From NCBI RefSeq assembly GCF_001553785.1, contig NZ_LOJP01000001.1:2895794-2959793 (forward strand): a stretch of DNA of 64,000 bases, given 5' to 3'. Below are positions 34,511 through 43,258 of the stretch, piece by piece. Made by a program: the position numbers and the translations under genes. The stretch is from Actinoplanes sp. TFC3 (GTDB lineage Bacteria; Actinomycetota; Actinomycetes; Mycobacteriales; Micromonosporaceae). Under the pieces are notes generated by a model. That model searched no databases. It worked only from the letters and a program-made list of their open reading frames with translations, and was not told where the DNA came from. The stretch's first letter is position 1. The number at the start of each line of letters is the position of its first letter.

Positions 34511-35455
34511 ATGACTTCCCTCCGGCAGGGCACCATCGCGATCACCCTGGCGGCACTCGTTGCGACGCTTGCCGCGTGCACCGACAATTCACCCGGCCCG
34601 TCCGAGTCCGCCTCGTCGTCGTCGCGTCAGCCGCGTCAGGCCTGGCGGCTGGTGTGGAGCGACGACTTCGACGGCAAAGCCAACACCGGGGTGTCCCCGA
34701 GCGACTGGATCTACAGCACCGGCACGGGGTACCGCGGCGGCGCACCGCAGTGGGGCACCAACGAGATCGAGACGATGACCAACAACCTCGCCAACGTGCA
34801 TCACGACGGTGCCGGTCACCTCGCGATCATCCCGCTGCGCAGCGGCCCGGGCGCCGGGACGTGGACCTCGGGGCGGGTGGAGACGCGCCGCACCGACTTC
34901 GCCGCGCCCCCCGGTGGGGCGGTGCGCCTCGAGGCGACCCTGAAGATGCCCGACGTCAGCGGTGCGCAGTCCGCCGGGTACTGGTCGGCGTTCTGGGCGC
35001 TCGGCGCCCCGGCCCGCCCGGTGGGCGCCACGAACTGGCCGGTCATCGGCGAGTGGGACATCATGGAGAACGTCAACGGCCACGACTCGGTGTGGCACAC
35101 CCTGCACTGCGGTGTTCCCGTGGGCGGGCCCTGCAACGAGCCCACCGGCGTCAGCAGCGGCGAGCTGCCCTGCCCGGGTTGCCGCACCGCGTTCCACACC
35201 TACGCGCTGGAGTACGACCGCAGTGTCACCCCCGAGCAGCTGCGCTGGTACGTCGACGACCGCAATACGTTCACCATCCGCGCGGACCGCCTCGAGCAAA
35301 CAATTTGGACAGCCGCCAACCAGCATGGCTTCTTCGTGATCCTCAACGTGGCGATCGGCGGCGCTTTCCCGGCCCCGTTCGGCGGTGGACCGACCGCCGC
35401 GACCAAGCCGGGCGTGCCGATGCTGGTCGACCGGGTGGCCGTATCTACACGGTAA
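34511..35455 (+). CDS. GH16 family beta-glucanase lipoprotein
   Basis: The 314-residue precursor has a lipoprotein signal (lipobox LAAC at about residues 19-22) and a Ser-rich spacer, then the GH16 domain (about 45-314). The catalytic motif is complete: GEWDIMENVNG (E-X-D-X-X-E, nucleophile and acid/base). Family members hydrolyse or transglycosylate beta-1,3 or mixed beta-1,3/1,4 glucans. It is first in an apparent four-gene unit with a glucan synthase, so it may edit the nascent polymer at the membrane surface. GGAGG lies upstream of the ATG. Confidence 0.88.
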   Translation: MTSLRQGTIAITLAALVATLAACTDNSPGPSESASSSSRQPRQAWRLVWSDDFDGKANTGVSPSDWIYSTGTGYRGGAPQWGTNEIETMTNNLANVHHDGAGHLAIIPLRSGPGAGTWTSGRVETRRTDFAAPPGGAVRLEATLKMPDVSGAQSAGYWSAFWALGAPARPVGATNWPVIGEWDIMENVNGHDSVWHTLHCGVPVGGPCNEPTGVSSGELPCPGCRTAFHTYALEYDRSVTPEQLRWYVDDRNTFTIRADRLEQTIWTAANQHGFFVILNVAIGGAFPAPFGGGPTAATKPGVPMLVDRVAVSTR

Positions 35456-35509
35456 AAACTCGCATGAGATCGACAGTTATCCCTGGGTCGGGCCGGGGAA
35501 CGCCGCCGC

Positions 35510-37156
35510 ATGGCCTCCCCCGTCCCCGACCATGACAACCTGAGCTGGCGGCCGATGCAGCGCTCCACGCGGGTCGTGGTGTTCCTCGCGCTGGCCGTGA
35601 CGCTTTTCTACATGATCTTCCTGCTCAACCCCGCGTACCGGGGCACCACCTGGGTGTGGATCCTGGTGCTGTTCGCCGAGGGCATCACCATCTTCAACGC
35701 GCTGGCGATGTGGTGGACCGTGCTCGTGTACACCCCGCAACCCGATCCGCCCGAGGTGTACGCCTGGCGCCGGCGGCTGCTGACCGGCGAGCTCACGCCC
35801 ACTGTCGACGTGTTCATCACGGTGTACGGCGAACCGCTGGAGATCGTGCTGGTGACCATCCGCGCCGCCCGCGACATGAGCGTCGAGCACCGCACCTGGG
35901 TGCTCGACGACGGCAGCAGCGACGAGGTACGCGACGCGGCTGAGCGCGAAGGCGTCGGTTACCTGCGCCGCAAGGAACACATGCACGCCAAGGCCGGCAA
36001 CATCAACTCCGCGCTGCGCCGTACCGATGGCGAATTCGTGGTGATCCTCGACGCCGACCACGTGCCCAGCCCGGACTTCCTGGTCCGTGCGCTGCCACAC
36101 ATGCAGGACCGTGGGGTGGCGTTCGTGCAGACACCGCAGGCCTTCCCCAGCGCCCGCGGGCTGGTGGCCGAGGGCGCCTCCGAATCGCAGAAGATCTTCT
36201 ACGAGCTGGTGCTGCCCGGGCGCAACTACTTCAACGCGGTCTTCTGCGTGGGCACCAACGTCATTTTCCGCCGCGCCGCGCTGGAGCAGATCGGCGGCAT
36301 GTACATCGCCAGCAACTCCGAGGACATCTGGACCTCCATCGAGCTGCACAGCCGCGGCTGGCGGTCCTGGTTCATCCCCGAGGTGCTGGCCCGCGGGCTG
36401 GCCCCGGACAGTTTGCTGTCCTACTTCAAGCAGCAGTTCCGCTGGGCCTACGGCGCCTTCGAGGTAATGATCAGCCCGGCGCTGTGGCGCCGGCGCAATC
36501 TGACGCTCGATCAGCGCTTCCAGTACCTGCTCGCCGGCGTGAACTACATGCTGTCGGTGGCCGCCCTGATCCTGATGTGCCTGCCCGCGGTGTACCTGCT
36601 GTTCGGTATCAGCCCGATCCGCTCGGACATCAGCACGTGGCTGGTGCACTACGTGCCGTTCTACATGCTCATCATGCTGGTCACGATCATCCAGCTCGGC
36701 GGGCTCAAGGTGTCGGCGATCGTGACAAGTTTGGGGGCTGCGCCCGTACACGTCAAAGCCCTGGTCATGGCCATTTTCCGGCGCAAGGTCCGGTGGACGG
36801 TGACCAATGCGGGGCCGTCCGGACTGCCCGGTGTGGAACTGGTGCTCCCGCATGTCGCGCTACTGCTGCTCAACATCGTGGCGGTGGCCGTCGGGATCAG
36901 CATGCTGCCCCTGCGCGGCACCGACGTCGCCGCGGTCGGGCTGTCCATCGGGTGGGCGGTGATCTACGTGCTCGTGCTCGGGCGGGTGGTCGCCGAGGCG
37001 GTCATCGCCCCGCAGGTCATCCGGCAGCGCCTCGAACGGCGCAAGGCCGGTGCCCTGCTCGCCCGCGCGCTGCCGTGGCCCGACCGCGCGGACGAGGACG
37101 ACGCCATGGTCAGCGCCACCGTGGCCGACACCAACCCGGCACCGTCGAAGGGATAA
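35510..37156 (+). CDS. Cellulose-synthase-like processive glycosyltransferase, GT2 family
   Basis: The 548-residue membrane protein has two N-terminal helices, a cytosolic GT2 domain (about 85-330), and about five C-terminal helices. The processive GT2 motif set D, DXD, ED, QXXRW is present as WVLDDGSSD, VILDADHVPS, IASNSEDIW and YFKQQFRWAYGA. There is no obvious PilZ domain. It should polymerise and extrude a beta-glucan from UDP-glucose. The neighbours (GH16 enzyme before, membrane-fusion-like protein after) parallel the BgsA/BgsB mixed-linkage glucan and curdlan-type systems more than the streptomycete CslA/GlxA pair. Confidence 0.9.
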   Translation: MASPVPDHDNLSWRPMQRSTRVVVFLALAVTLFYMIFLLNPAYRGTTWVWILVLFAEGITIFNALAMWWTVLVYTPQPDPPEVYAWRRRLLTGELTPTVDVFITVYGEPLEIVLVTIRAARDMSVEHRTWVLDDGSSDEVRDAAEREGVGYLRRKEHMHAKAGNINSALRRTDGEFVVILDADHVPSPDFLVRALPHMQDRGVAFVQTPQAFPSARGLVAEGASESQKIFYELVLPGRNYFNAVFCVGTNVIFRRAALEQIGGMYIASNSEDIWTSIELHSRGWRSWFIPEVLARGLAPDSLLSYFKQQFRWAYGAFEVMISPALWRRRNLTLDQRFQYLLAGVNYMLSVAALILMCLPAVYLLFGISPIRSDISTWLVHYVPFYMLIMLVTIIQLGGLKVSAIVTSLGAAPVHVKALVMAIFRRKVRWTVTNAGPSGLPGVELVLPHVALLLLNIVAVAVGISMLPLRGTDVAAVGLSIGWAVIYVLVLGRVVAEAVIAPQVIRQRLERRKAGALLARALPWPDRADEDDAMVSATVADTNPAPSKG

Positions 37157-37160
37157 CGCC

Positions 37161-37937
37161 ATGGTGCTGCCGACGACTACGACCTCCCCCGAAGACGCCG
37201 ATCCCATCGAGGCGCCCCGCGCGCCCAAGCCGCCGGGTAACCGCTGGCGCAAATGGCGGGCCCGCTTCACCGTGCTGCTGCTGCTGGCGGGTGCCGCCCT
37301 GCTGTTCTGGCTGATCCGCAACGACCGGGCCGATGACGCCTCCCGGCTCGACCTGGGCACCGTCACCCTGACCGCCCAGCCCGTGCCGGTCGAGGTGGCG
37401 CAGGCCGGGCGGGTGTCGGTGGTGTCGGTGACCGCCCAGCAGCAGGTGCGCGCCGGTCAGCAGCTGGGCACGGTCGAGGTTGCTACCACCGACTCCGACG
37501 GCGACCCGAAGATCACCAAGGTCACCGTGAGCGCCCCGCGCGCCGGCACGGTGGTCGACCTGCCGGTCACGGTGGGCAGCACCATCGGCCCGGGCCAGCC
37601 CTTCGTCGAGCTGTACGACCCGGCCCAGCTGCGCTTCGAGGCGCAGGTCAAGCTGGCGGACCTGCCCGAGATCGGCACCAGCATGGACGCGCGGCTGGAG
37701 GCCGAGGGCATCACCCGCAAGGTCCACGCGGTGGTGCAGCGCATCGTGCCGCGCGTCGGTGACCCGGCCCTGCTGGCCAACACCGGCGCCGACCCGGACG
37801 AGATGACCGTCGTGCTGGTGCCGGCCTCCGCCGACGACGTGCGCGGGCTCGTGCCCGGCATGCGCTTCACCGGGTACGTCGAGTTGCTCACCGGCAAACC
37901 CGGCAGCCCCCGTTTGGTCTCGATGGGAGGGATCTGA
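37161..37937 (+). CDS. HlyD/membrane-fusion-like protein with biotinyl-lipoyl-like domain
   Basis: The 258-residue protein has one N-terminal membrane helix (FTVLLLLAGAALLFWLIRN, about 36-55), then a split lipoyl-like hairpin pair (VEVAQAGRVSVVSVTAQQ, VRAGQQLGTVEV, then VSAPRAGTVVDLPVTVGSTI, GPGQPFVELYD) and a beta-barrel (FEAQVKLADLPEIGTSMDAR). This is the pattern of periplasmic adaptor proteins. Starts 4 nt after the glycosyltransferase stop. It probably helps export or anchor the polymer, as BgsB-type proteins do. Confidence 0.82.
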   Translation: MVLPTTTTSPEDADPIEAPRAPKPPGNRWRKWRARFTVLLLLAGAALLFWLIRNDRADDASRLDLGTVTLTAQPVPVEVAQAGRVSVVSVTAQQQVRAGQQLGTVEVATTDSDGDPKITKVTVSAPRAGTVVDLPVTVGSTIGPGQPFVELYDPAQLRFEAQVKLADLPEIGTSMDARLEAEGITRKVHAVVQRIVPRVGDPALLANTGADPDEMTVVLVPASADDVRGLVPGMRFTGYVELLTGKPGSPRLVSMGGI

Positions 37938-37939
37938 GC

Positions 37940-38413
37940 ATGGAGTTCGACGTGACGGTGGAGATTCCCCGGGGCACGCGCAACAAGTTCGAGGTGGACC
38001 CGGTGACGCACCGGCTGCACCTGGACCGCACGCTGTTCACCGCGACGCAGTACCCGGCGGACTACGGCTACATCGAGAACACGATCTCCGGGGACGGCAC
38101 GGCGCTGGACGCGATGGTGCTCGTGCAGGAGCCCACCTTTCCGGGGTGCCTGGTGCTGAGCCGGGCGCTGGGATTGTTCCGGATGCGCGACGAGCAGGGC
38201 CCGACCCCGAAGGTGCTGTGCGTGCCAGCCCACGACCAGCGCCAAGCAGGCCTGCGCACGATCACCGACCTGGATCCGTTCCTGCTGCTGGAGATCCGGC
38301 ACTTCTTCGAGGTGTACAAGACGGTCGAGCCCGGCAAGCTCGTGCGCATCGACGACCAGCCGTGGGTGGGCCGGGAGGAGGCCGAGGCGGAGATCACGCG
38401 CAGCTGCGTGTGA
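37940..38413 (+). CDS. Inorganic pyrophosphatase-like protein lacking two catalytic aspartates
   Basis: The 157-residue protein aligns along its whole length with soluble family I pyrophosphatases (FDVTVEIPRGTRNKFEVD, YPADYGYIENT, HFFEVYKTVEPGKLV). The DGDPXD signature reads SGDGTALDAM, so the residue equivalent to E. coli Asp67 (general base) is Thr. DEAGEDAK reads DEQGPTPK, so Asp102 is Thr too. The equivalents of Glu20, Lys29, Glu31, Asp65, Asp70, Asp97, Lys104 and Lys142 are kept. Activity is therefore doubtful. It begins 2 nt after the membrane-fusion gene with GGAGGG upstream, so it belongs to the glucan unit. Numbering was aligned by hand from memory. Confidence 0.85.
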   Translation: MEFDVTVEIPRGTRNKFEVDPVTHRLHLDRTLFTATQYPADYGYIENTISGDGTALDAMVLVQEPTFPGCLVLSRALGLFRMRDEQGPTPKVLCVPAHDQRQAGLRTITDLDPFLLLEIRHFFEVYKTVEPGKLVRIDDQPWVGREEAEAEITRSCV

Positions 38414-38421
38414 ACGGGGTA

Positions 38422-38461
38422 CGCCACCTCACGAGCCGCTACGGCTGCTGACGTGGTGGCG
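38422..38461. terminator. Hairpin between convergent units
   Basis: CGCCACC at 38422-38428 pairs with GGTGGCG at 38455-38461, and inside it AGCCG (38434-38438) pairs with CGGCT (38442-38446). The structure lies between the convergent pyrophosphatase-like and siderophore ATPase genes and overlaps the end of the latter. Confidence 0.45.
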
Positions 38462-39244
38462 GCCCAGTGGCAGCATCAGCGGCTTGCCTGACGTCGGGTC
38501 CACAATGACCTGGCTGTCCAGGCCGAACACCGCCCGTACGCAATCCTCGGTCAGCACTTGATCCGGCTCTCCCGCCGCGTGCAGCTTTCCGCCGGCCAGC
38601 GCGATCAGCTGGTCGGCGTAGCGGGCGGCCAGGTTGAGGTCGTGCAGAACCATCACGATGGTCGTGCCGCGCGTGCGGTTGAGGTCGGTGAGCAGGTCGA
38701 GCACCTCGACCTGGTGGCTGACGTCGAGGAAGGTGGTCGGCTCGTCGAGCAGCAGCAGATCGGTCTGCTGGGCCAGGGCCATGGCGATCCACACCCGCTG
38801 GCGCTGGCCGCCCGACAGCTCGTCCACGGCCCGATCGGCCAGGTCGGCGGTGTGGGTCGCGTCCAGCGCCTCGGCTACGGCGGCATCGTCCTGCTTGTTC
38901 CAGCGCGACAGCACGCGCTGGTGCGGATGCCGGCCCCTGCCGACCAGGTCGGACACTGTGATGCCCTCCGGCGCGATGGGCGACTGCGGCAACAGACCCA
39001 GCGTGCGGGCCAGCTCCTTGGCCGGCATCCGGTGCACCGCGCGCCCGTCGAGCAGCACCTGACCAGTGCGTGGGGCCAGCAGCCGCGACATCGAGCGCAG
39101 CAGCGTCGACTTGCCGCACGCATTGGCCCCGACGATGGCGGTGATCCGGCCCGGCGGCAGGATCAGGTCGAGCTGCTCGATGACGACGCGGTCGCCGTAG
39201 CCCAACGACAGCTTCTCGACCTCAAGCGAATGGGTCCTGGTCAT
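38429..39244 (-). CDS. Iron-siderophore ABC transporter ATP-binding protein (FecE/FepC type)
   Basis: The 271-residue ATPase has Walker [12 protein letters not shown]-loop LLPQSP, signature [16 protein letters not shown], Walker [13 protein letters not shown], and the H-loop [13 protein letters not shown], typical of the FepC subfamily. Walker A reads GANACGKS instead of the usual GxNGxGKS, a minor variant seen in this subfamily. It energises uptake of ferric siderophore. Its start overlaps the stop of the permease gene upstream (ATGA). Confidence 0.92.
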   Translation of the reverse strand: MTRTHSLEVEKLSLGYGDRVVIEQLDLILPPGRITAIVGANACGKSTLLRSMSRLLAPRTGQVLLDGRAVHRMPAKELARTLGLLPQSPIAPEGITVSDLVGRGRHPHQRVLSRWNKQDDAAVAEALDATHTADLADRAVDELSGGQRQRVWIAMALAQQTDLLLLDEPTTFLDVSHQVEVLDLLTDLNRTRGTTIVMVLHDLNLAARYADQLIALAGGKLHAAGEPDQVLTEDCVRAVFGLDSQVIVDPTSGKPLMLPLGRHHVSSRSGS

Positions 39245-40326
39245 AGCGAGCCTCCCGCGCGGTTGGTGCGGATGAGCAGATGGACGAGGTACGGGGCGCC
39301 CAGCACGCCGGTCACGACGCCGACCGGATACCGGATGTCGAAGGCGAATTGGCCCACCAGATCGGCCAGCAGCACCAGCAGCGCACCGACCAATCCGGAG
39401 GGCACGAGCAGCGAGCCGGCGGGTCCGGTGATGCGCTCGGCGATCGGTCCGGCCAGGAAGGCGACGAACGCGATCGGCCCGGTGGCCGCGGTGGCGAAGG
39501 CGATGAGACCCACTGCCGCGACAATGACCATGATCCGGGTACGTTCAAGGCGCACCCCCAGCGCCGCGGCGGCATCATCGCCGAGTTGCAGCATGCTCAG
39601 GTTGCGCGTCTGGCTCAGCAGCACCGGCGCGAGCACGGCCAGCGCGATCACCACCGGCAGCACCTCGCCCCAGGTGGTGCCGTTGAGGCTGCCGGTCAGC
39701 CAGCGCTGCGCCTGCTGCAGGTCCCACTGGGCGGCCCGGCTCAGCACGTAGGCGGTGGCGCTGTCGAGCATGGCCGCCATCCCGATGCCGATCAGGATGA
39801 GCCGGGTGCCGGCCACGCCGTCCTTGAACGACAGCGTGTAGATCACGAGCGCCACGCCCAGCCCGGCCGCGATGGCGAACACCGAGACGCCGGTCCCGCC
39901 CAGCCCCAGCACCGCGATCGCGAACGAAGCCGCAGCTCCGGCGCCGGAAGTGATGCCGATGATGTCCGGGCTGGCCAGCGGGTTGCGCAGCATGCTCTGG
40001 AAGGTGACCCCGCCGGCGCCGAAGCAGAACCCGGCCAGCACGGCCAGCACCGCTCGCGGCAGCCGCAGCTCACCGACCGTGAAGGACGCCCCCGGCACCG
40101 TCTCACCGAGGATCACCCGGATGACCTCGCCGGCGGAGTAGAACCTCTCGCCCACCATCAAGGTCACGGCGAACGCGGCGAGGACCAGCACGGCCAGGAC
40201 CGCTATGACAGCTCGGCGGCGCAGATCACGCTTGACCCTGCTGCTGGTGACGCGGTGCAGCGTCAGGGTGGTGTCCGTTCTGCCGCCGGCCCTTTTCATG
40301 GGGCCGCTGGCGGGCATGGTTGTCAC
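39241..40326 (-). CDS. Iron-siderophore ABC permease (FepG/FecD type)
   Basis: A 361-residue FecCD-family permease with about nine to ten helices. Family motifs include LRLPRAVLAVLAGFCFGAGG, FQSMLRNPLASPDIIGITSG, LTGSLNGTTWGEV and TGPIAFVAFLAGPIAERITG. The GTG at 40326 overlaps the stop of the preceding permease gene (GTGA) and is preferred; an ATG three codons later is possible. Second permease half of the importer. Confidence 0.92.
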   Translation of the reverse strand: MTTMPASGPMKRAGGRTDTTLTLHRVTSSRVKRDLRRRAVIAVLAVLVLAAFAVTLMVGERFYSAGEVIRVILGETVPGASFTVGELRLPRAVLAVLAGFCFGAGGVTFQSMLRNPLASPDIIGITSGAGAAASFAIAVLGLGGTGVSVFAIAAGLGVALVIYTLSFKDGVAGTRLILIGIGMAAMLDSATAYVLSRAAQWDLQQAQRWLTGSLNGTTWGEVLPVVIALAVLAPVLLSQTRNLSMLQLGDDAAAALGVRLERTRIMVIVAAVGLIAFATAATGPIAFVAFLAGPIAERITGPAGSLLVPSGLVGALLVLLADLVGQFAFDIRYPVGVVTGVLGAPYLVHLLIRTNRAGGSL

Positions 40327-41357
40327 AGCTCGCGCACCTTCTGGCGTCGGACGATGTAGATGAAGAAGGGGGCGCCGATGAAGGCGGTGATGATGCCGAC
40401 CTCGATCTCCGCCGGGCGCGACACCACCCGGCCGAGCACATCGGCCCCGGTGAGCAGGGCCGCGCCGGCCAGCGCCGAGCCGGGCAGCAGCCACCGGTAG
40501 TCCGGGCCCAGCAGCAGTCGGCAGACGTGCGGCACGATCAGCCCCACGAACGCAATCGGCCCGCACACCGCGGTCGAGGCGCCGCACAGCAGCACGGCCC
40601 CCAGCGCGGCGAGAGCCCTGGCCCGGACAACGTTCTCGCCCAGCCCGGCGGCCATGTCGTCGCCCAGCGCGAGGGAGTTCAGCGAACGCGCGGACAGCAG
40701 CGAGACCACGAACCCGACCGCGAGGAACGGCAGGACCTGCCGGATGCTGTGGTAGCTGGCCCCGCCGACCCCGCCGACCTGCCAGGACTGGAAGCCGCCG
40801 GCGATGTCGCTGCGGGGCAGCACGAACGCGCTGATGAGCGAGGCCAGGGCCGCCGAGATGGCCGCTCCGGCCAGGGCAAGCTTGAGCGGGGTGGCGCCGC
40901 CGCGACCGAGTGAGCCCACGGCGTACACGAACATCGCCGCGACCGAAGCTCCCAGGACGGCCACCCAGATGAAGCTGGACGCCGAGGTGAGCCCGAAGGT
41001 TACGATGCCCGTGACCACCGCCAGCGAGGCGCCCATGTTGACGCCCAGGATGCCGGGATCGGCGAGCGGGTTGCGGGTCACGCCCTGCATGACGCCGCCG
41101 GCCACGCCGAGGGCCGCGCCCACCACAATGGCCAGCAAGGTACGCGGGACGCGCTTGAGCACCGCCGCCTGCCCGAGATTGGCGTCGTGGCCCTGCACCC
41201 CGGCCACGATGTCGTGCCAGCCCACGATCCGCGAGCCGAACGCCACCGAGGCCACCATCAGCGCGGCCAGCACGCCCAGCCCAGCCAGCAGCCACAGCGT
41301 GCGCGCCGATGCCGGGCGCCGCACCGCGGCCCCCGGCATCGTTTCGACCTGCGTCAT
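40323..41357 (-). CDS. Iron-siderophore ABC permease (FepD/FecC type)
   Basis: A 344-residue FecCD-family permease: RVPRTLLAIVVGAALGVAGG, MQGVTRNPLADPGILGVNMG, WQVGGVGGASYHSIRQVLPF, CGPIAFVGLIVPHVCRLLLG. It pairs with the permease downstream to form the membrane channel. Its ATG overlaps the stop of the binding-protein gene (ATGA), so all four genes are translationally linked. Confidence 0.93.
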   Translation of the reverse strand: MTQVETMPGAAVRRPASARTLWLLAGLGVLAALMVASVAFGSRIVGWHDIVAGVQGHDANLGQAAVLKRVPRTLLAIVVGAALGVAGGVMQGVTRNPLADPGILGVNMGASLAVVTGIVTFGLTSASSFIWVAVLGASVAAMFVYAVGSLGRGGATPLKLALAGAAISAALASLISAFVLPRSDIAGGFQSWQVGGVGGASYHSIRQVLPFLAVGFVVSLLSARSLNSLALGDDMAAGLGENVVRARALAALGAVLLCGASTAVCGPIAFVGLIVPHVCRLLLGPDYRWLLPGSALAGAALLTGADVLGRVVSRPAEIEVGIITAFIGAPFFIYIVRRQKVREL

Positions 41358-42397
41358 GACACCTTGTCGGCCGCGCCGGCCAGCATCTTCACGTAGTCGT
41401 CGAGCACGTACGGGATGGCCAGCACGGTCGGGTTGGCCGCCGTGGCCAGCGGGGTGCTGCCGACCAGCACGACCACCGAACCGCGCTTGACCGCGGGGAC
41501 CTTGCTCAGCAGCGGGTCGCTCTGCAACTGGGCGAGCAGCTTGTCGTCGCCGTAGCTGACGATCACGTCGACGTCGTCGAATGCCTGGATCTGCTCGGCG
41601 CTCTGCTCCAGGGTGAACGCGTCGGTGCCCTCGGAGGCCTTGGTGACGTTGCCGGCGATCTTCATGCCCAGGTCGGCGAAGAACTGGGTGCGCGTGTCAT
41701 GGGCGGTGTAGTAGCCGACCTTGCTCAAATTGGTCTGGTCGATGTGCGTCATGAACATCGTCGACTTCCCGGCCAACTGCGGATACTTGGCGGCCGCTTC
41801 GGTCATCTGCTGCTCGGTGCCGGCGATCAGCGCGTCGCCCTGCGCCCCCAGCCCGAGCGCCTGGCTGGACAGCTTGACGATGTCGCGCCACGGCGTCGCC
41901 CACGGCGCATCCGGATAAGCGATGGTCGGGGCGATCTTGCTGAGCGTGTCGTAGTCCTGCTGCGTGAGCCCGGAGTAGGTGGCGAGAATCAGGTCAGGCT
42001 TGGTGTTGGCCACCGCCTCGAACGCGATGCCATCGGTCTCGTCGAACATGACCGGCGCCGTACCGCCGAGGGCCTTGAGCTTCTCCCCGACCCACGGCAA
42101 CATGCCGTCGCCGTCGTCGTCGCCGAAGTTGGCCTTGGCCATACCCACCGGCACGATGCCCAGGGCCAGCGGAATCTCCTGGTTCTCCCAGGCAACGGTG
42201 GCGACGCGTTCGGGCTTTTTGGCGATGGTGGTGGTGCCGAGGGCGTGCTTGATGGTGACCGGGAACTGCGCAGCGGAGGCGGAGCTGCCGGGGGCGGCGC
42301 TCTGACCGGCGTCATCGTCGGACCCGCCGCCGCAGGCAGCAAGCGCCAGTGCGGTGGCCGTGGCGACCGCGGCCGCCAGCAAACGGTGTGCGCGCAT
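41354..42397 (-). CDS. Iron-siderophore substrate-binding lipoprotein (FepB/FecB type)
   Basis: A 347-residue precursor with lipoprotein signal (lipobox LAAC at about residue 22, followed by GGGSDDD) and the periplasmic-binding fold of class III: VATVAWENQEIPLALGIVP, KPDLILATYSGLTQQDYD, VDVIVSYGDDKLLAQLQSDP. First gene of the importer unit. Two iron-box-like palindromes sit 40-75 nt upstream, so it should be induced by iron starvation through an IdeR/DmdR repressor. Confidence 0.92.
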   Translation of the reverse strand: MRAHRLLAAAVATATALALAACGGGSDDDAGQSAAPGSSASAAQFPVTIKHALGTTTIAKKPERVATVAWENQEIPLALGIVPVGMAKANFGDDDGDGMLPWVGEKLKALGGTAPVMFDETDGIAFEAVANTKPDLILATYSGLTQQDYDTLSKIAPTIAYPDAPWATPWRDIVKLSSQALGLGAQGDALIAGTEQQMTEAAAKYPQLAGKSTMFMTHIDQTNLSKVGYYTAHDTRTQFFADLGMKIAGNVTKASEGTDAFTLEQSAEQIQAFDDVDVIVSYGDDKLLAQLQSDPLLSKVPAVKRGSVVVLVGSTPLATAANPTVLAIPYVLDDYVKMLAGAADKVS

Positions 42398-42430
42398 AGC
42401 GCTGTACTCCAGACCTGAGGGGGTGTTCTT

Positions 42431-42472
42431 AAGTAAGGCATGCCTAACCTCGGTTAGGTGCGCCTAACCTAA
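42431..42472 (-). promoter_or_regulatory. Iron boxes (IdeR/DmdR operator) of the siderophore importer
   Basis: TTAGGTGCGCCTAACCTAA at 42454-42472 matches the 19-bp iron box consensus at about 15 of 19 positions. Immediately next to it is AAGGCATGCCTAACC with the perfect palindrome AGGCATGCCT at 42436-42445. Both are placed between the binding-protein start and the neighbouring ctaG gene end. Confidence 0.85.
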
Positions 42473-42496
42473 CACCTCCACCTGGAGGGGGGATGA

Positions 42497-43258
42497 TCAC
42501 CCGTCTCGCATCTCTTCCGGCAACCGCCACCGCCGTACCTCACGCACCGCCGCCGGCCTGGACCGCCGATCAGGGCCGGTAGCCCGGTACCACTGATGAC
42601 AGAAGACGACGACGACCGCCAGATCAATCAGATCCCCGCCGTAATACATGACTTCCGCCGCAGCACCCACCTCGGCATACAAGTACTTGGCCAGAATTGA
42701 ATGCGCCGCCAGAAACGCGACAAGCACAGCGGCCCGAGCCAACCGGCCCGGCCGGTGCGGCGCCGGATCACGGCCGATGATCGAGGCGGTGAACAAATAT
42801 CCGGCCCCGAGAATATGAACCTGAACGAGGACGTTGAGCCACGGAAGCGAGGCGGCAGCCTCATGCAGATCCGTGGTGTAGAGCAGCCACAATCCCCCGG
42901 CGTCGAGCACCGCCGCAGTCAACGGATGCGTGAGAATACGCAGCGGCCAGCCGGCAAGGACACGCGACACCGAACGCGCCCGGCGTACCGGCAAAGCACG
43001 CAACGCAAGGGTGACCGGCGCGCCAAGCGCCAGCAACAGCGGCGCCAGCATGCCGAGCAGCAGGTGACCGGCCATGTGCGCGGTGGCACCGTGGTGGGCG
43101 GTCGCGGCGATCGGCCCGGTCACGGCCGTCGCGGCAACGGCCCAACCAGCAACCCAGCACACGGTACGAACAAAGGGCCACCAACCTCCCCGGCGTTGCA
43201 CGGCAACGACTCCGGCCAGGTAGACAGCCGCCGGAACCACAAAAAGCGCTGGGCTCAT
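42497..43258 (-). CDS. CtaG-type cytochrome c oxidase assembly / copper membrane protein
   Basis: The 253-residue protein has about seven membrane helices and matches the caa3-type CtaG family: HMAGHLLLGMLAPLLLALGA, PVTLALRALP, TTDLHEAAASLPWLNVLVQV, LIDLAVVVVFCHQWYRA. The conserved His residues may bind copper or haem. Its start overlaps the stop of the DUF2243 gene (ATGA), a common pair. The role in oxidase assembly is family-based. Confidence 0.87.
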   Translation of the reverse strand: MSPALFVVPAAVYLAGVVAVQRRGGWWPFVRTVCWVAGWAVAATAVTGPIAATAHHGATAHMAGHLLLGMLAPLLLALGAPVTLALRALPVRRARSVSRVLAGWPLRILTHPLTAAVLDAGGLWLLYTTDLHEAAASLPWLNVLVQVHILGAGYLFTASIIGRDPAPHRPGRLARAAVLVAFLAAHSILAKYLYAEVGAAAEVMYYGGDLIDLAVVVVFCHQWYRATGPDRRSRPAAVREVRRWRLPEEMRDG

